The notes below the pieces were generated by a model that was not told where the DNA came from, did no database searches, and was given only the letters and a program-made list of their open reading frames with translations. The position numbers and the translations under genes were made by a program. From JBKQVT01 sp963727245 (GTDB lineage: Bacteria; Planctomycetota; Planctomycetia; Pirellulales; Thermoguttaceae), in assembly GCA_963727245.1 (NCBI GenBank), contig CAVSFO010000005.1, positions 248,001 to 312,000 on the forward strand: a stretch of 64,000 bases of DNA. The letters run 5' to 3'. Below, in pieces: positions 35,575 through 45,251 of the stretch (positions within the stretch are counted from its first letter, which is position 1; each line of letters begins with the position of its first letter).

Positions 35575-37764
35575 ATGTCCAGCACCCTCACTAAGGAGCC
35601 GCCGGTCACTGGTCCCACTCCCGAAGAACTTAAACTTGGGCGTCGGCACAGTCGAAAAGCCGGTTTATTTGAGCCTGACCTTTTGAAGACCGCCTTCCGG
35701 CAGTCGCTCATCATGCTTCGCCCCGACATCCAGTGGAAAAACCCGGTGATGTTCGTGGTCGAGGTGGGATCGCTGCTGACCGTCATTTACACGGTTGCCA
35801 AATTCTTCGGTTACCAGAGCGCGGCGGGTGTTGGTTATCTGTTGGCCCTGGATTTCTGGCTCGTGGCCACCCTGCTGTTTGCGAACTTCGCCTCCGCCAT
35901 TGCGGAGGCCCGGGGCAAGGCCCAGGCCGACGCCCTGCGGAAGACGCGGCGCTCGACCCCGGCCCGCCGCCTGCGGCCCGACGGCAGCATGGAAGAGACC
36001 GTCTCGACGGCGCTGCGTAGCGGCGACCGGGTCGAGATTGTCGCCGGCGAGGTGGTTCCCAGCGACGGCGAGATCGTCGAGGGCGTGGCTTCGATCGACG
36101 AATCGGCGATTACCGGCGAGTCGGCCCCGGTCATCCGCGAGGCCGGCGGCGACCGCTCCGGCGTGACCGGCGGCACCCGCGTGCTCTCCGACCGGATCGT
36201 GGTGCAAATCACCGCCAATCCCGGCAATTCCTTTCTCGACCGCATGATTGCCCTGGTCGAGGGCGCCATCCGCCAGCGAACGCCCAATGAAATCGCCTTG
36301 TCGGTCGTGTTGGCCGTGTTCACGCTGATCTTCCTCATTGTAACCGCCACGCTCTGGCCCGTTGCCTACAACGTCGAGTTGTACATGAAGGATTTTCTCG
36401 GCGTCAGCGGTCGTGTTTTGAGCCTCGGCACCGACGTACCCACGCTGGTGGCGCTGCTGGTGTGCCTGATCCCCACGACGATCGGCGCCCTGCTGGCGGC
36501 CATCGGCATCGCCGGCATGGACCGGGCCCTGCGGGCGAACATCATCGCCAAGAGCGGCAAGGCGGTGGAAGTGGCCGGCAACGTCGATACCTTGCTCTTG
36601 GACAAGACGGGCACGATTACGGTGGGTAATCGCCGGGCGACGCAGTTCATTCCCTTCGACGATTTCACGGCCGGCGAGGTTGCCCGCCTGGCGGCCCTGG
36701 CCTCGGCCGCCGACGAAACGCCGGAAGGGAAGAGCATTGTGGACCTCTTCCACGGCTTCGGCGGCGACGGCCAGGATCGGCACGGCCGCAAGGCCGCCCT
36801 CGGCGACGGCGCCGTCCCGGACGGCGCCCGCTTCATCCCCTTCACCGCCCAGACGCGGATGAGCGGCATCGACCTGGCCGACGGCCGCGCCATCCGCAAA
36901 GGGGCCCCGGACGCCATCCTCCTTCACATCCAGCAGCAGAAGGGCTCGGCGCCGCGGGCGGTGGAGAGCACGGTGGCCGACGTGGCCGGCAAGGGGGCCA
37001 CGCCGCTGTTGGTAAGCGAGGGTTCCCGGCTGGCCGGCATGGTGGTGCTGGAAGACATCCTCAAGCCGGGGATCGCCGAGCGCTTCGAGCGGCTGCGGCG
37101 CATGGGCCTGCGGACCGTGATGGTCACCGGCGACAATCCCTTGACCGCCAAGGCGATTGCCCAACAGGCGGGCGTGGACGACTACATCGCCGAGGCGACC
37201 CCCGAGGCCAAGCTCGCCTACATCCGCAAGGAACAGGCCGCCGGCAAGCTGGTGGCGATGATGGGCGACGGCACCAACGACGCCCCCGCCCTGGCCCAGG
37301 CCGACGTGGGCGTGGCCATGAACTCCGGCACCCAGGCCGCCAAGGAGGCCGGCAACATGGTGGACCTCGACAGCGATCCCACCAAGCTGATCGAGGTCGT
37401 CGAGATCGGCAAGCAACTGCTGATAACGCGCGGGGCCCTGACGACGTTTTCCATCGCCAACGACGTGGCCAAGTATTTTGCCATCGTCCCGGCGATGTTT
37501 GCTGCGACGCTGCCCTGGTTGAAACCGCTGGACATTATGGATCTTCATTCCGCCACCTCGGCGATCCTGTCGGCAGTGATCTTCAACGCGATCATTATTC
37601 CGCTGCTGATCCCGGTCGCGCTGAAAGGGGTCAGGTATCGCCCCGTGGGGGCAGATGCCCTGCTCCGCCGCAACCTGCTGATCTGGGGGCTGGGCGGTGT
37701 GATCACGCCGTTCATTGGAATCAAATTGATCGACTTAGTCCTCGTTGCCCTGCACATGGCCTAG
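35575..37764 (+). CDS. kdpB: K+-transporting P-type ATPase subunit KdpB
   Basis: 729 residues. The P-type ATPase subunit that couples ATP hydrolysis to K+ uptake. Motifs: DESAITGESAPVIREAGG (actuator), LLLDKTGTITVGNR (phosphorylated Asp), KGAPDAI (nucleotide domain), VMVTGDNPLTAKAIA and MMGDGTNDAPALAQADVG (hinge). The TGES serine that can be phosphorylated in E. coli KdpB is present. ATG 35575 (MSSTLTKEPPVTG) follows AAGGAAAGAG; an ATG 27 bases upstream is less likely. It is 53 bases after kdpA and 26 bases before kdpC. Confidence 0.98.
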   Translation: MSSTLTKEPPVTGPTPEELKLGRRHSRKAGLFEPDLLKTAFRQSLIMLRPDIQWKNPVMFVVEVGSLLTVIYTVAKFFGYQSAAGVGYLLALDFWLVATLLFANFASAIAEARGKAQADALRKTRRSTPARRLRPDGSMEETVSTALRSGDRVEIVAGEVVPSDGEIVEGVASIDESAITGESAPVIREAGGDRSGVTGGTRVLSDRIVVQITANPGNSFLDRMIALVEGAIRQRTPNEIALSVVLAVFTLIFLIVTATLWPVAYNVELYMKDFLGVSGRVLSLGTDVPTLVALLVCLIPTTIGALLAAIGIAGMDRALRANIIAKSGKAVEVAGNVDTLLLDKTGTITVGNRRATQFIPFDDFTAGEVARLAALASAADETPEGKSIVDLFHGFGGDGQDRHGRKAALGDGAVPDGARFIPFTAQTRMSGIDLADGRAIRKGAPDAILLHIQQQKGSAPRAVESTVADVAGKGATPLLVSEGSRLAGMVVLEDILKPGIAERFERLRRMGLRTVMVTGDNPLTAKAIAQQAGVDDYIAEATPEAKLAYIRKEQAAGKLVAMMGDGTNDAPALAQADVGVAMNSGTQAAKEAGNMVDLDSDPTKLIEVVEIGKQLLITRGALTTFSIANDVAKYFAIVPAMFAATLPWLKPLDIMDLHSATSAILSAVIFNAIIIPLLIPVALKGVRYRPVGADALLRRNLLIWGLGGVITPFIGIKLIDLVLVALHMA

Positions 37765-37790
37765 CCCTTTACGGAATACGGAGTCAAACC

Positions 37791-38846
37791 ATGACAGCTC
37801 ACCTTCGAGCAAACCTTTGGTTGCTGGTCCTCACCGTGCTCCTAGGCTCGGTGCTGTACCCGCTGGTACTGTTGGGCATTGGCCAAACGGTGTTCCATGA
37901 CAAGGCCCAGGGAAGCCTGCTGACCGACGCGAAAGGCCGTCCCGTTGGCTCACGGCTCATCGCTCAGCCGTTCACGGCCGACGAATATTTCCAACCCCGG
38001 CCTTCGGCGGCATCTTACAACGCCGCCGCCTCCGGCGCTTCCAACTGGGCTGCCAGCAATTATCTGCTCCGCGACCGCGTGGCCTGCCAGCTCGGCCCTA
38101 TCGTCACCTATCGCACGGGCGCGAAAAAGGGCCAGCTCGTTGCCCCCGACATCGAAAGCTGGTTCCAGAAGGACCAGTTCCAGGGCAAGCCGGGGATCGT
38201 GGCCCAGTGGGCGGCCTTGCATTCGACCGTCGCCGGGAACTGGCTTCACGACTGGGTCAAGGCCGATAAACTGAACGCCGACTTTATGGCCGGCTGGGAG
38301 AAGGCCCATCCGGCCAACGTCAAGACGTGGAAGGACGCCAACTCCGATAACCCGGACCCCAAGCCCGAAGATCTGGCCGCCGGATTGGCCGGACCGTTCT
38401 TCACCAGCTTCGCCAAGGACCACCCCGGCACGTTCCCCGGCGCCGTCGAGCACAAGACCAAGGACGGCAAGACGGAGAAACAGATCGAGCCGGTCAAGGA
38501 AGGGGCGGACATCCAGTCCCACTTCTTCGACATGTGGCTGGAAGATCATAAGGACGCGGACGGCAAGAGCACGGTCGATTTGGAACCGGTCCCCGGCGAC
38601 GCGGTAACGACCTCGGGCTCGGGACTGGACCCGGACATTACGCTTAAAAACGCCCTTTGGCAATTGGATCATCGCGTGGCCGGCGCTTGGGCGAAGAAGA
38701 CCGGCGCCAGCGTGGACTCGGTACACGAGACCATCGCGAAGTTGCTCGGCCAGAAGAGCCATGCGCCGGCGGGCGGGCTGTTCGGCGAGCCCTTGGTCAA
38801 CGTGCTGGAAATCAATTTGGCGCTGCCGGGCCAATTTCCAAAATAA
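37791..38846 (+). CDS. kdpC: K+-transporting ATPase subunit KdpC with large insertion
   Basis: 351 residues, against about 190 in E. coli. The N-terminal helix (WLLVLTVLLGSVLYPLVLLG), GSRLIAQPFTADEYFQPRPS and SNYLLRDRV are normal. So is the C-terminal part (PGDAVTTSGSGLDPDITLKN, VDSVHETIAKLL, LFGEPLVNVLEINLAL). Between them lie about 165 extra residues, hydrophilic and Lys/Asp-rich (GKKVTRE-like charge pattern, KAHPANVKTWKDANSDNPDP, HKTKDGKTEKQIEP). KdpC extends to the outside of the membrane, so the insertion would be extracytoplasmic. The frame is intact. Last gene of kdpFABC. Confidence 0.95.
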   Translation: MTAHLRANLWLLVLTVLLGSVLYPLVLLGIGQTVFHDKAQGSLLTDAKGRPVGSRLIAQPFTADEYFQPRPSAASYNAAASGASNWAASNYLLRDRVACQLGPIVTYRTGAKKGQLVAPDIESWFQKDQFQGKPGIVAQWAALHSTVAGNWLHDWVKADKLNADFMAGWEKAHPANVKTWKDANSDNPDPKPEDLAAGLAGPFFTSFAKDHPGTFPGAVEHKTKDGKTEKQIEPVKEGADIQSHFFDMWLEDHKDADGKSTVDLEPVPGDAVTTSGSGLDPDITLKNALWQLDHRVAGAWAKKTGASVDSVHETIAKLLGQKSHAPAGGLFGEPLVNVLEINLALPGQFPK

Positions 38847-38981
38847 GGCCGCCCGCAGCGCCGGCGACTACCTCGTCCCCGCTCGACCCCCATCCGATTT
38901 CTGCTTGGCTGCACACCGGGTGCGGGGTTTGAGCGGGGTTTTTCTGCCACCCGACGCAGGCTTCGGTCCGGAGTCCCCACT

Positions 38982-39061
38982 CCAAGCCCACCGGCTGCGA
39001 CCGGTGGGAAATGAGGCGGCAACCGACGCCGTTTCCCACCGGTCGCAGCCGGTGGGCTTGG
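38982..39061. repeat. double hairpin, family D copy 1
   Basis: CCAAGCCCACCGGCTGCGACC and its complement form the outer stem around 38982-39061. Each arm is itself a palindrome (CCCACCGG...CCGGTGGG). A fragment of the CTCTGCGCGAG repeat follows at 39086-39118. The rest of 38847-39241 holds no gene that I can support. Confidence 0.8.
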
Positions 39062-39241
39062 GCGCGGGGGCAATCCCCAATCCCTTCCCCCGCGCCTCTG
39101 CGGCTCTGCGCGAGGTTTGTTTGTGGTGCCACGCGGTGGCCCCGTCACCGGTCGCCTTTGCACGTCCCACGACGGCAAGCTATCCTTTCCTGGGGCCTTT
39201 GCCCATCACCAACTCCACAACCGCCCCGGGGGCCGCTGGCG

Positions 39242-39933
39242 ATGTCCGACCGGCTGGAACGACTGCGGCAGATGCGGCGTCGCTATGGCGCCGGCGCCGT
39301 GCTGCAACACGCGCTGGACCGCCTGGCGCGGCGGGTGGCGGCCTTGGATGTCTATCCGCTGCTCTGGTTGGAGGTCGCGGCACTGGAGCCGGCGCCGCCG
39401 GATGATGACGGACTTGACTTTCACTTTCTCAGTGCCGAGGAGGTACGGACGCTAGCCGCGGATGCCGAGAACTGCCTGGACGCGGGCCTGGCCGACGGGC
39501 TGGCGGGGGCGCGAACTATTGTTTCGCCGCCCTGGCCGACGGACGGCTGGCCGCCTACGGCTGGTACGCCCTAGGGACCGTCGATGAAAAGCATTGCGGC
39601 CAGGTGGCGGTGCGGCTGCCGGCGGATACGGCCTATTTCTATAATGGCTTCACCCGGCCCGAGTTTCGCGGCCGCGGGCTTTATGCCCGGCTGATGGGCG
39701 AAGGGTTGCGGGCCTTGGCCGGCCGTGGAGTGCGCAACTTGGTGAGCAGCGTGCGCTGGACGAACTGGGCCGCCCTGAGAAGCTGTCGCCGGCTGGGCTT
39801 CACCGATCTGGGGTATTTCGTCGGCGTCGGCCCCGGACGGTTCCGGCTGGTGTTTCCGCCGCGTGCGGCGAAGCGGCGGGGAATCGAGTTCGGCCGCGCG
39901 GCGTGCTTGGTCCCCTCTCCCGCCCAACCGTAA
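39242..39933 (+). CDS. GNAT-family N-acetyltransferase (frame-broken)
   Basis: About 230 residues. The N-terminal region (MSDRLERLRQMRRRYGAGAV) precedes a GNAT core: GRLAAYGWYALG, AYFYNGFTRPEFRGRGLYAR (acetyl-CoA loop RGRGLY), LMGEGLRALAGRG and WTNWAALRSCRRLGFTDLGY. One base is missing at 39505-39512, at GCGC (39509-39512). The acceptor substrate is unknown. It stands between two family D hairpins. No clear ribosome site decides the start, and ATG 39242 is the first reasonable one. Confidence 0.8.
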
Positions 39934-39943
39934 AGCTCTCGCC

Positions 39944-40022
39944 CCAAGCCCATCGGCGGCGTCCGGTGGGAACTGACGCGGCAGGCGACGCAGTTCCCAC
40001 CGGACGCAGCCGGTGGGCTTGG
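39944..40022. repeat. double hairpin, family D copy 2
   Basis: CCAAGCCCATCGGCGGCGTCC and an imperfect complement at 39994-40022, same organisation as 38982-39061. It lies between the convergent GNAT and SPFH genes and could end both transcripts. Confidence 0.8.
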
Positions 40023-40058
40023 GAGGCCGGGGCAATCCCCGATCCCGTATGACCGCTC

Positions 40059-42053
40059 CTATTTTTTCCGCTCCGGCGGAGGCGGCGGCAGGGCGTCGGC
40101 CGGGGCGGCCGCCGGGGGCTGCCGATCAGTGAGGAACTTCATCAACGTGACGCCTAGCCCGTCCACCGAGGCCCCGCCGCCCATGGCGAGGATTTCGGGC
40201 ATGATCTTCACGCCCCGCTCGGCCAGCGCCGTGGCGACGTTGATGACGGCCGTCGGCCCCTGGCCCAGCGCGCGGACCTGGGCCTCGAAGCCCTTGGCGC
40301 GGGCCAGTCCGACCGCTTCCACTTCCGCCCCCTTGGCCCGACCGGTCTCGGCAATGTAGGTGGCCTCGCCGTCGGCCTGATTTTTGCGGGCCTGGGCCGT
40401 CTGGGAGGCGATTTCCACGCCCACCTGGGCCTGGGCCAACTGGGCCTGCATGTCAGCGGTGCCCTTGGTCTTTTCCAGGTCGATGCGCAGCTTCTGCGCC
40501 TCCTGCTGCATCTGGAAGGTGGCCTTTTCCTGGTTGGCGATTTCCCGCTGCGTCAGCACCGTGACCAACTGCTCCGGCAGGATGACGTCCTGGATGTAGA
40601 CGCCGCGGGTTTCCACCTCGTATTGCGTCAGTTGCTCGCGGATGTGCTCCAGGGCACTCTCCTGCACCTGCTGGCGGGTCTCGATGAACTGTACGGCCGG
40701 CATGCTCTGCAGCTTGTCGCGGAAGTGGTTGCCCACGGCCGCTTGCAGCACGTCGTTGACCAGGGCGGCAATCGTGCCCACCATGCTGATCACCCGCGGC
40801 GCCGTGGTGTCGGGTATGTGGATCTGCACGACCAGGTCGATGGCGAAGACGAAGCCTTCGCGGCTCTTGGCCACGATCTGCGAGAGGTGCTCGTCGAGCT
40901 TGTGGGCCTGGCTGACCTCCTGCGACCAGTTGAGGCTCAAGATGGCCGTGGGCACGTGCTCGGCTGCGTAGCAGCGCGGGTTGATGGCGTACTTGCCGGT
41001 CCGCAGCGGCTCGCCCCAGATGCCGCGATGTCCCGGACGCACGATCGAGCCGAACTTGAAGCCGGCCCCGGACATGTCTTCGGTGGGCAGGCCGACGTAG
41101 GCCTTGATGACCGCCACTTCGCCCTGGTTGACGACCAGCATGGGAACTTCTTCCACTCGCACCAGGAAGGGATTGAGCAAATAGGCCCCGTACAGCAGCG
41201 GGTCGTGTTGCAGTCCCATCTTGCCGCCGGCCTTGAGGAAGGCGTCGAAGTCCTGGTAATTGTTGTGTTGCACCGATTTCAGGCCGATGAGGGCCTCGAT
41301 GAGGGCCTGGTCGGTGGCGCCGCCGGTCTCCAGCGCCTTGACGTCTTCGAACTCGCCCAGCCGGCTGGCGATGGCGCCGCCGGGAAGCGGCTGGCCTTCC
41401 AAGGCCGTGACGATGCCGCAGGTGTCTTCCACGGCGCCGCCGCGGGAGGAACGGGGGGTAATCACCGTCACCCGGAGCTGCTCTTCTTCCAATCCGAAGG
41501 CCGTGAACGACAACTTGCCATAGGACTGCAAGCGCTGGAACTGCTTGGCCACCGGCAAGCCGTAGATCCGCTCCCGCGTGATGACCAGGAAGCCGACGGG
41601 ATGGACGGGCATGAGGCTGCCGGGTGGCAGCACGGGGCGTTGCACGCCCTTCTGGCCGCCGGCGTGCAGCCAGGCGCGGAGGTCGGTGATCTTGTTCAGC
41701 GGGCTCATCGATTCGGCCGACTTGGCGCCGACCGGCAAGGCCTTGCCCGCTTGGGCCACGACCACGCCGATCTCGCCGGCGCGGACTTGCACCCAGGGGA
41801 ACTTGTCCACGGTGTAGACCACCCACAGCTTGAATCGCCAGCCCGGCATGAGGAGATCGGCCTGGTAGCCGGCCTCGCCGTGGAAGGCGATGGGGTTGTC
41901 GTCGGGCAGTTTCTTGAAGGAAAACCGTTTCGTGACCAGGCCGACTTCCGTGGGACCGATGATGCGAATGGACGGCAGGACCAGCACCACCACAACAGCC
42001 GCCAGGATCCAGAAAGCATAGAACCAGAAGTCCGGGGACAAGAGCCAGGTCAT
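40059..42053 (-). CDS. SPFH/flotillin-like membrane scaffold protein
   Basis: 664 residues. One N-terminal transmembrane helix (WFYAFWILAAVVVVLVLPSI), then an SPFH/band-7 region in two parts with a long insertion (RPGHRGIWGEPLRTGKYAIN, SREGFVFAIDLVVQIHIPD, VNDVLQAAVGNHFRDKLQSM). An Ala/Gln/Lys-rich coiled coil follows (QREIANQEKATFQMQQEAQK), then a C-terminal oligomerisation region and a Pro-rich tail. Such proteins form ring scaffolds at membrane microdomains. It lies 147 bases downstream of cpaE on the same strand and may share its transcript. Confidence 0.85.
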   Translation of the reverse strand: MTWLLSPDFWFYAFWILAAVVVVLVLPSIRIIGPTEVGLVTKRFSFKKLPDDNPIAFHGEAGYQADLLMPGWRFKLWVVYTVDKFPWVQVRAGEIGVVVAQAGKALPVGAKSAESMSPLNKITDLRAWLHAGGQKGVQRPVLPPGSLMPVHPVGFLVITRERIYGLPVAKQFQRLQSYGKLSFTAFGLEEEQLRVTVITPRSSRGGAVEDTCGIVTALEGQPLPGGAIASRLGEFEDVKALETGGATDQALIEALIGLKSVQHNNYQDFDAFLKAGGKMGLQHDPLLYGAYLLNPFLVRVEEVPMLVVNQGEVAVIKAYVGLPTEDMSGAGFKFGSIVRPGHRGIWGEPLRTGKYAINPRCYAAEHVPTAILSLNWSQEVSQAHKLDEHLSQIVAKSREGFVFAIDLVVQIHIPDTTAPRVISMVGTIAALVNDVLQAAVGNHFRDKLQSMPAVQFIETRQQVQESALEHIREQLTQYEVETRGVYIQDVILPEQLVTVLTQREIANQEKATFQMQQEAQKLRIDLEKTKGTADMQAQLAQAQVGVEIASQTAQARKNQADGEATYIAETGRAKGAEVEAVGLARAKGFEAQVRALGQGPTAVINVATALAERGVKIMPEILAMGGGASVDGLGVTLMKFLTDRQPPAAAPADALPPPPPERKK

Positions 42054-42200
42054 GGTAACAACTCCTCGTTGCGACGGGGTTTTATGGGGGATTCCGCCCA
42101 GGGCGGGCCGGATGGGCTCGGGGCTCGACGGCCCCTATTATGATTGGGGACCGGCGGGGTTGCAAGCAGGGGGGGCTGAAAGCAGCATGGAACTCGTGCC

Positions 42201-43416
42201 CTAGGGCCGTTTGCCCGGCCAGAGGCCCAGGAGGCGTCCGACGGCGGATTTCTTGGCCGGCGTCTCGGGGCCGGCGGCCTTGGGATCGCCCGACAGCGCG
42301 GCGGCCAGGGCGATCATCGAATGGGTCACCGCCGCCTTGGGGGCCTGCTCGATCAGCGGCACGCCGTTGTTGCGGGCGTCGATCATGGTGCGGTAGTCGT
42401 TGGGGAGTTGCCAGAAGATTTCCCGCCCGATCGTCTCTTCCGCCTTCTTCAACGTGATCTGACCGCTCTCCAAGCCGGCGCGGTTGATGATGATCTTGAC
42501 CTTGTCGGCCAGGTCGTTCATCTCGCCAAACGACATCATCAAGCGGACCACGTTCCGCAGGCAGGGGAGGTCGAGCTGGGTGACCAAGAGGACGGTGTTG
42601 GCCATCTCCATCGCCATCAGGTCGATGGCGGTATAGCCCTTGGAAAGGTCGAGGACCACGTGGGTGAAGGTGGCCTTCAAGAGGCCGATGACCCGCTGCA
42701 AGTCCTCGGCGCCGACCAGTCCGATGTCTTCCAATTGGACGGGTCGCGGCAGCAGGTAGAGCCCCGAAGAGTGCTTGGTGAGCGAGCGTTTCAGGAGGGT
42801 GAAGTCGAGGCGGGTGACATTTTGGGCGACGTCGACGAGGGTGTAGTCGGGGATGGTGTCGAGGAAGACGTCGGCGTCGCCGAGGCAGAGATCGAGGTCG
42901 ACCAGGGCGACCGAGTTGCGTTCGTCCTTGGCGAGGATGCAGCCGAGATTGACCGCCACGCTGGTGGTGCCGACGCCGCCGATGGCGCCGGCCACGGCAA
43001 TGACCTGGCTGCCGCGGGGCCGGGTTTCACCGGGCGCGAAGTGCCGCTCGCTGATTCGCCCCAAGGCCCCCAGCAGGTCCTCGATGTGGATGGGCTGGGT
43101 GAGGAACTCCTTCGCCCCGGCCCGCATCGCCTGCAAAATCAACTGGCCGTCGTTCGACGAGCTGACCACCAGCACGGCGCAGTTGGGCGAGGTCTCGTTC
43201 AAGCGGCTGACCAGGGCCAGGGCCTTGCTGGGATCGGCGTCCAGGCCGACCATGCCGATGTCGGGGTTGGTCTGGGCCACCACGTCGGCGAAGAATTCGT
43301 AGCGCGAGCATTCCGCCTCCAGCCAGAACCATGTCCATGCCCAAGAGCATGGTCTTGAGCGATTCGCGCTTCGAATCGTCGGGATCGGCGATGGCTACTC
43401 GAAGGACGTTGCTCAT
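42201..43416 (-). CDS. cpaE: CpaE-like pilus-localising ATPase (frame-broken)
   Basis: About 404 residues. The N-terminal receiver-like domain (VLRVAIADPDDSKRESLKTM, CAVLVVSSSNDGQLILQAMR, GAKEFLTQPIHIEDLLGAL) lacks the usual acidic pair. It is followed by a MinD/ParA-type ATPase domain with deviant Walker A AGAIGGVGTTSVAVNL, VALVDLDLCLGDADVFLD and HVVLDLSKGYTAIDL. CpaE positions the Tad/Flp machine at the pole. The frame break is near 43331-43337, one of only two in the window not at GCGC. It lies 95 bases downstream of the secretin gene in the pilus cluster. Confidence 0.88.
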
Positions 43417-43511
43417 GGATCAAAGGCGGACGCTTAGCAAGGTTGCCGAAATACAACCGCAGTGGGCGCGCAAAGCCGCCCCTGAATAGATAGCATACTC
43501 CCGGTCCCGTT

Positions 43512-45206
43512 CTAAGGAATTACGTCATAGCCGATAGGACCAATAAAGGGCGGTTCCGGATTGCGCCCTCCCGATGCATCAATGCGGTTGGAATGGTTCG
43601 GATTGGGTAGATCGTAGCGGTTGTCAGGGTTGCCGTTGCTGGCGCCGCCCGGCGGTAGAGGCGCCGGCGGCACGGGGGCGTTCTGCTGCTGCGGGACGGG
43701 GGCGTTCTGCTGCTGCAGCACGGGGCCGTTCTGTTGCTGCGGCTGGGGCACGGGGCCGCCGGGGATTTCGCCCGGGTTGCTGCACGCGCCCTGCACGCAG
43801 GCACCCCCCGGAGCACCCCCGCCGCAACCGCAGACGGGCACTTCCAGGTGTCCCTTGAAGAACAATTCCCAGTCGTTGGGTTCGGCCGTCTCCATGCCGG
43901 GACCGCAGGGGGGGACCTGGTTGGCGTCCAGGGCCTCCACGAGTTCCGGCGTCACCGTGATGAGCGTTTCCACTTCGTTGACCTGTTGATTGACGTTGCG
44001 GAACATGGTGCCGATGTAGGGGGCCTCGCTGACCCAGGGCAGGCCGCTGTTCTGCGAGTTCACGACGGTTTGCACCAATCCGGCAATCGCCAAGGTCTGG
44101 CCGGCCCTCATCTCCACGCCGGTTTCGACGATGCGGTTCTTCAAGGCGGGAATGCCGCCGACGCTCAAGGAGTTGTCGATGGCACTGATGCTGGCGCGGA
44201 CTTCCAAGCGGATGCGTCCGTTGCCCATGACGATGGGGACATAGTCGATCCGCGTGCCGTAGTCTTTGAACTGGACGGTCGGGCCCGTGATGCCGCCGTT
44301 GAGTTGGTAGCCGAACTCGCCGCCCACCTGGAAGTAGCCCGGCCGGCCGCTGATGGCCACCAGGTTCGGCTCGGCCAGGACCTTCGCCAGGCCGTCCTGG
44401 CGCAGGGCGTTGAGGACGCCGAAAAACGCGGCGTTGCCGTTGCCGATTTGGAACTGGACCGTGGGATTGTTGGCCGTCGTGATCGATCCGCCCGAGATCG
44501 TGCTGATCAGGCCGCTGGCCTGCGAAAGGAACAGGTTGCTGCCGTTCATCTTGGCGAAGTCGAATCCCAACTGCCGCAACTTGGTCCGCGACACCTCCAT
44601 CACCTTGACGTGCAAGAGGGCCTGCTGCACGCCGCTGACGGTCATGTTGTTGATGATCTTGGGGTAGTATTCCTTGGCGATCTCGACGATCATCGGGATC
44701 TGCTCGGGATGATCGACGTAGCCGGAAATCATCAGGCCGCTGCCGATGGGCATGACGCCCAGCACGGTCCTGGGGAACTGGGTGCGGAGGATCGTGGCCA
44801 ATTCCCGGGCGTCGCCCACGACCGTGACGTCGACCGTGTAAATCTGCTTGTTCTCGCCCCAGAGGTTGATCTGGGTGACGCCCGGCTTCATGGCGGCCAC
44901 CTGCACCTGGGTGGGCGAGAGGGGCGTGAGTTCCAGGATTGCCGGGTTGTTGACCTGGACCTGGGGAATCCTCTGGTCCAGGGTGAGAATGCGGCTGCTA
45001 TTGGTCGTCATCTCCAGATGATCGTTGGCCCCGACGATGCGGTGTACGATCGAAGGCGACGCGATGACCTCGGGCTGCCGCAACGGTGGCGGCGAGATGG
45101 CCGACGGCGTCTGGCCGCCGGCGGGCAAGACAGCCGCCACCGCCGCGGCGACCATGGTGAGCGTCAGCAGCGGCCGGAGTTGCCGCCTGAACCTGTGCAT
45201 GAACAT
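43512..45206 (-). CDS. cpaC: CpaC/RcpA-type outer-membrane secretin of the Flp pilus
   Basis: 564 residues. Signal peptide (LLTLTMVAAAVAAVLPAGGQ), N-terminal pilus-secretin domain (ILTLDQRIPQVQVNNPAILE, MKPGVTQINLWGENKQIYTV), a BON-like middle (GLMISGYVDHPEQIPMIVEI) and the secretin core (VLAEPNLVAISGRPGYFQVG, GRIRLEVRASISAIDNS, ETLITVTPELVEAL). The C-terminal 110 residues are a Cys-containing, Pro/Gln-rich tail (VPVCGCGGGAPGGACVQGAC). ATG 45206 (MFMHRF) has AAGGAAGGA upstream. It forms the outer-membrane channel for Flp pili. Confidence 0.93.
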   Translation of the reverse strand: MFMHRFRRQLRPLLTLTMVAAAVAAVLPAGGQTPSAISPPPLRQPEVIASPSIVHRIVGANDHLEMTTNSSRILTLDQRIPQVQVNNPAILELTPLSPTQVQVAAMKPGVTQINLWGENKQIYTVDVTVVGDARELATILRTQFPRTVLGVMPIGSGLMISGYVDHPEQIPMIVEIAKEYYPKIINNMTVSGVQQALLHVKVMEVSRTKLRQLGFDFAKMNGSNLFLSQASGLISTISGGSITTANNPTVQFQIGNGNAAFFGVLNALRQDGLAKVLAEPNLVAISGRPGYFQVGGEFGYQLNGGITGPTVQFKDYGTRIDYVPIVMGNGRIRLEVRASISAIDNSLSVGGIPALKNRIVETGVEMRAGQTLAIAGLVQTVVNSQNSGLPWVSEAPYIGTMFRNVNQQVNEVETLITVTPELVEALDANQVPPCGPGMETAEPNDWELFFKGHLEVPVCGCGGGAPGGACVQGACSNPGEIPGGPVPQPQQQNGPVLQQQNAPVPQQQNAPVPPAPLPPGGASNGNPDNRYDLPNPNHSNRIDASGGRNPEPPFIGPIGYDVIP

Positions 45207-45251
45207 CCCTGTCCTTCCTTGCAACATCCGCTGTCTCGGTCTACGCACTCA

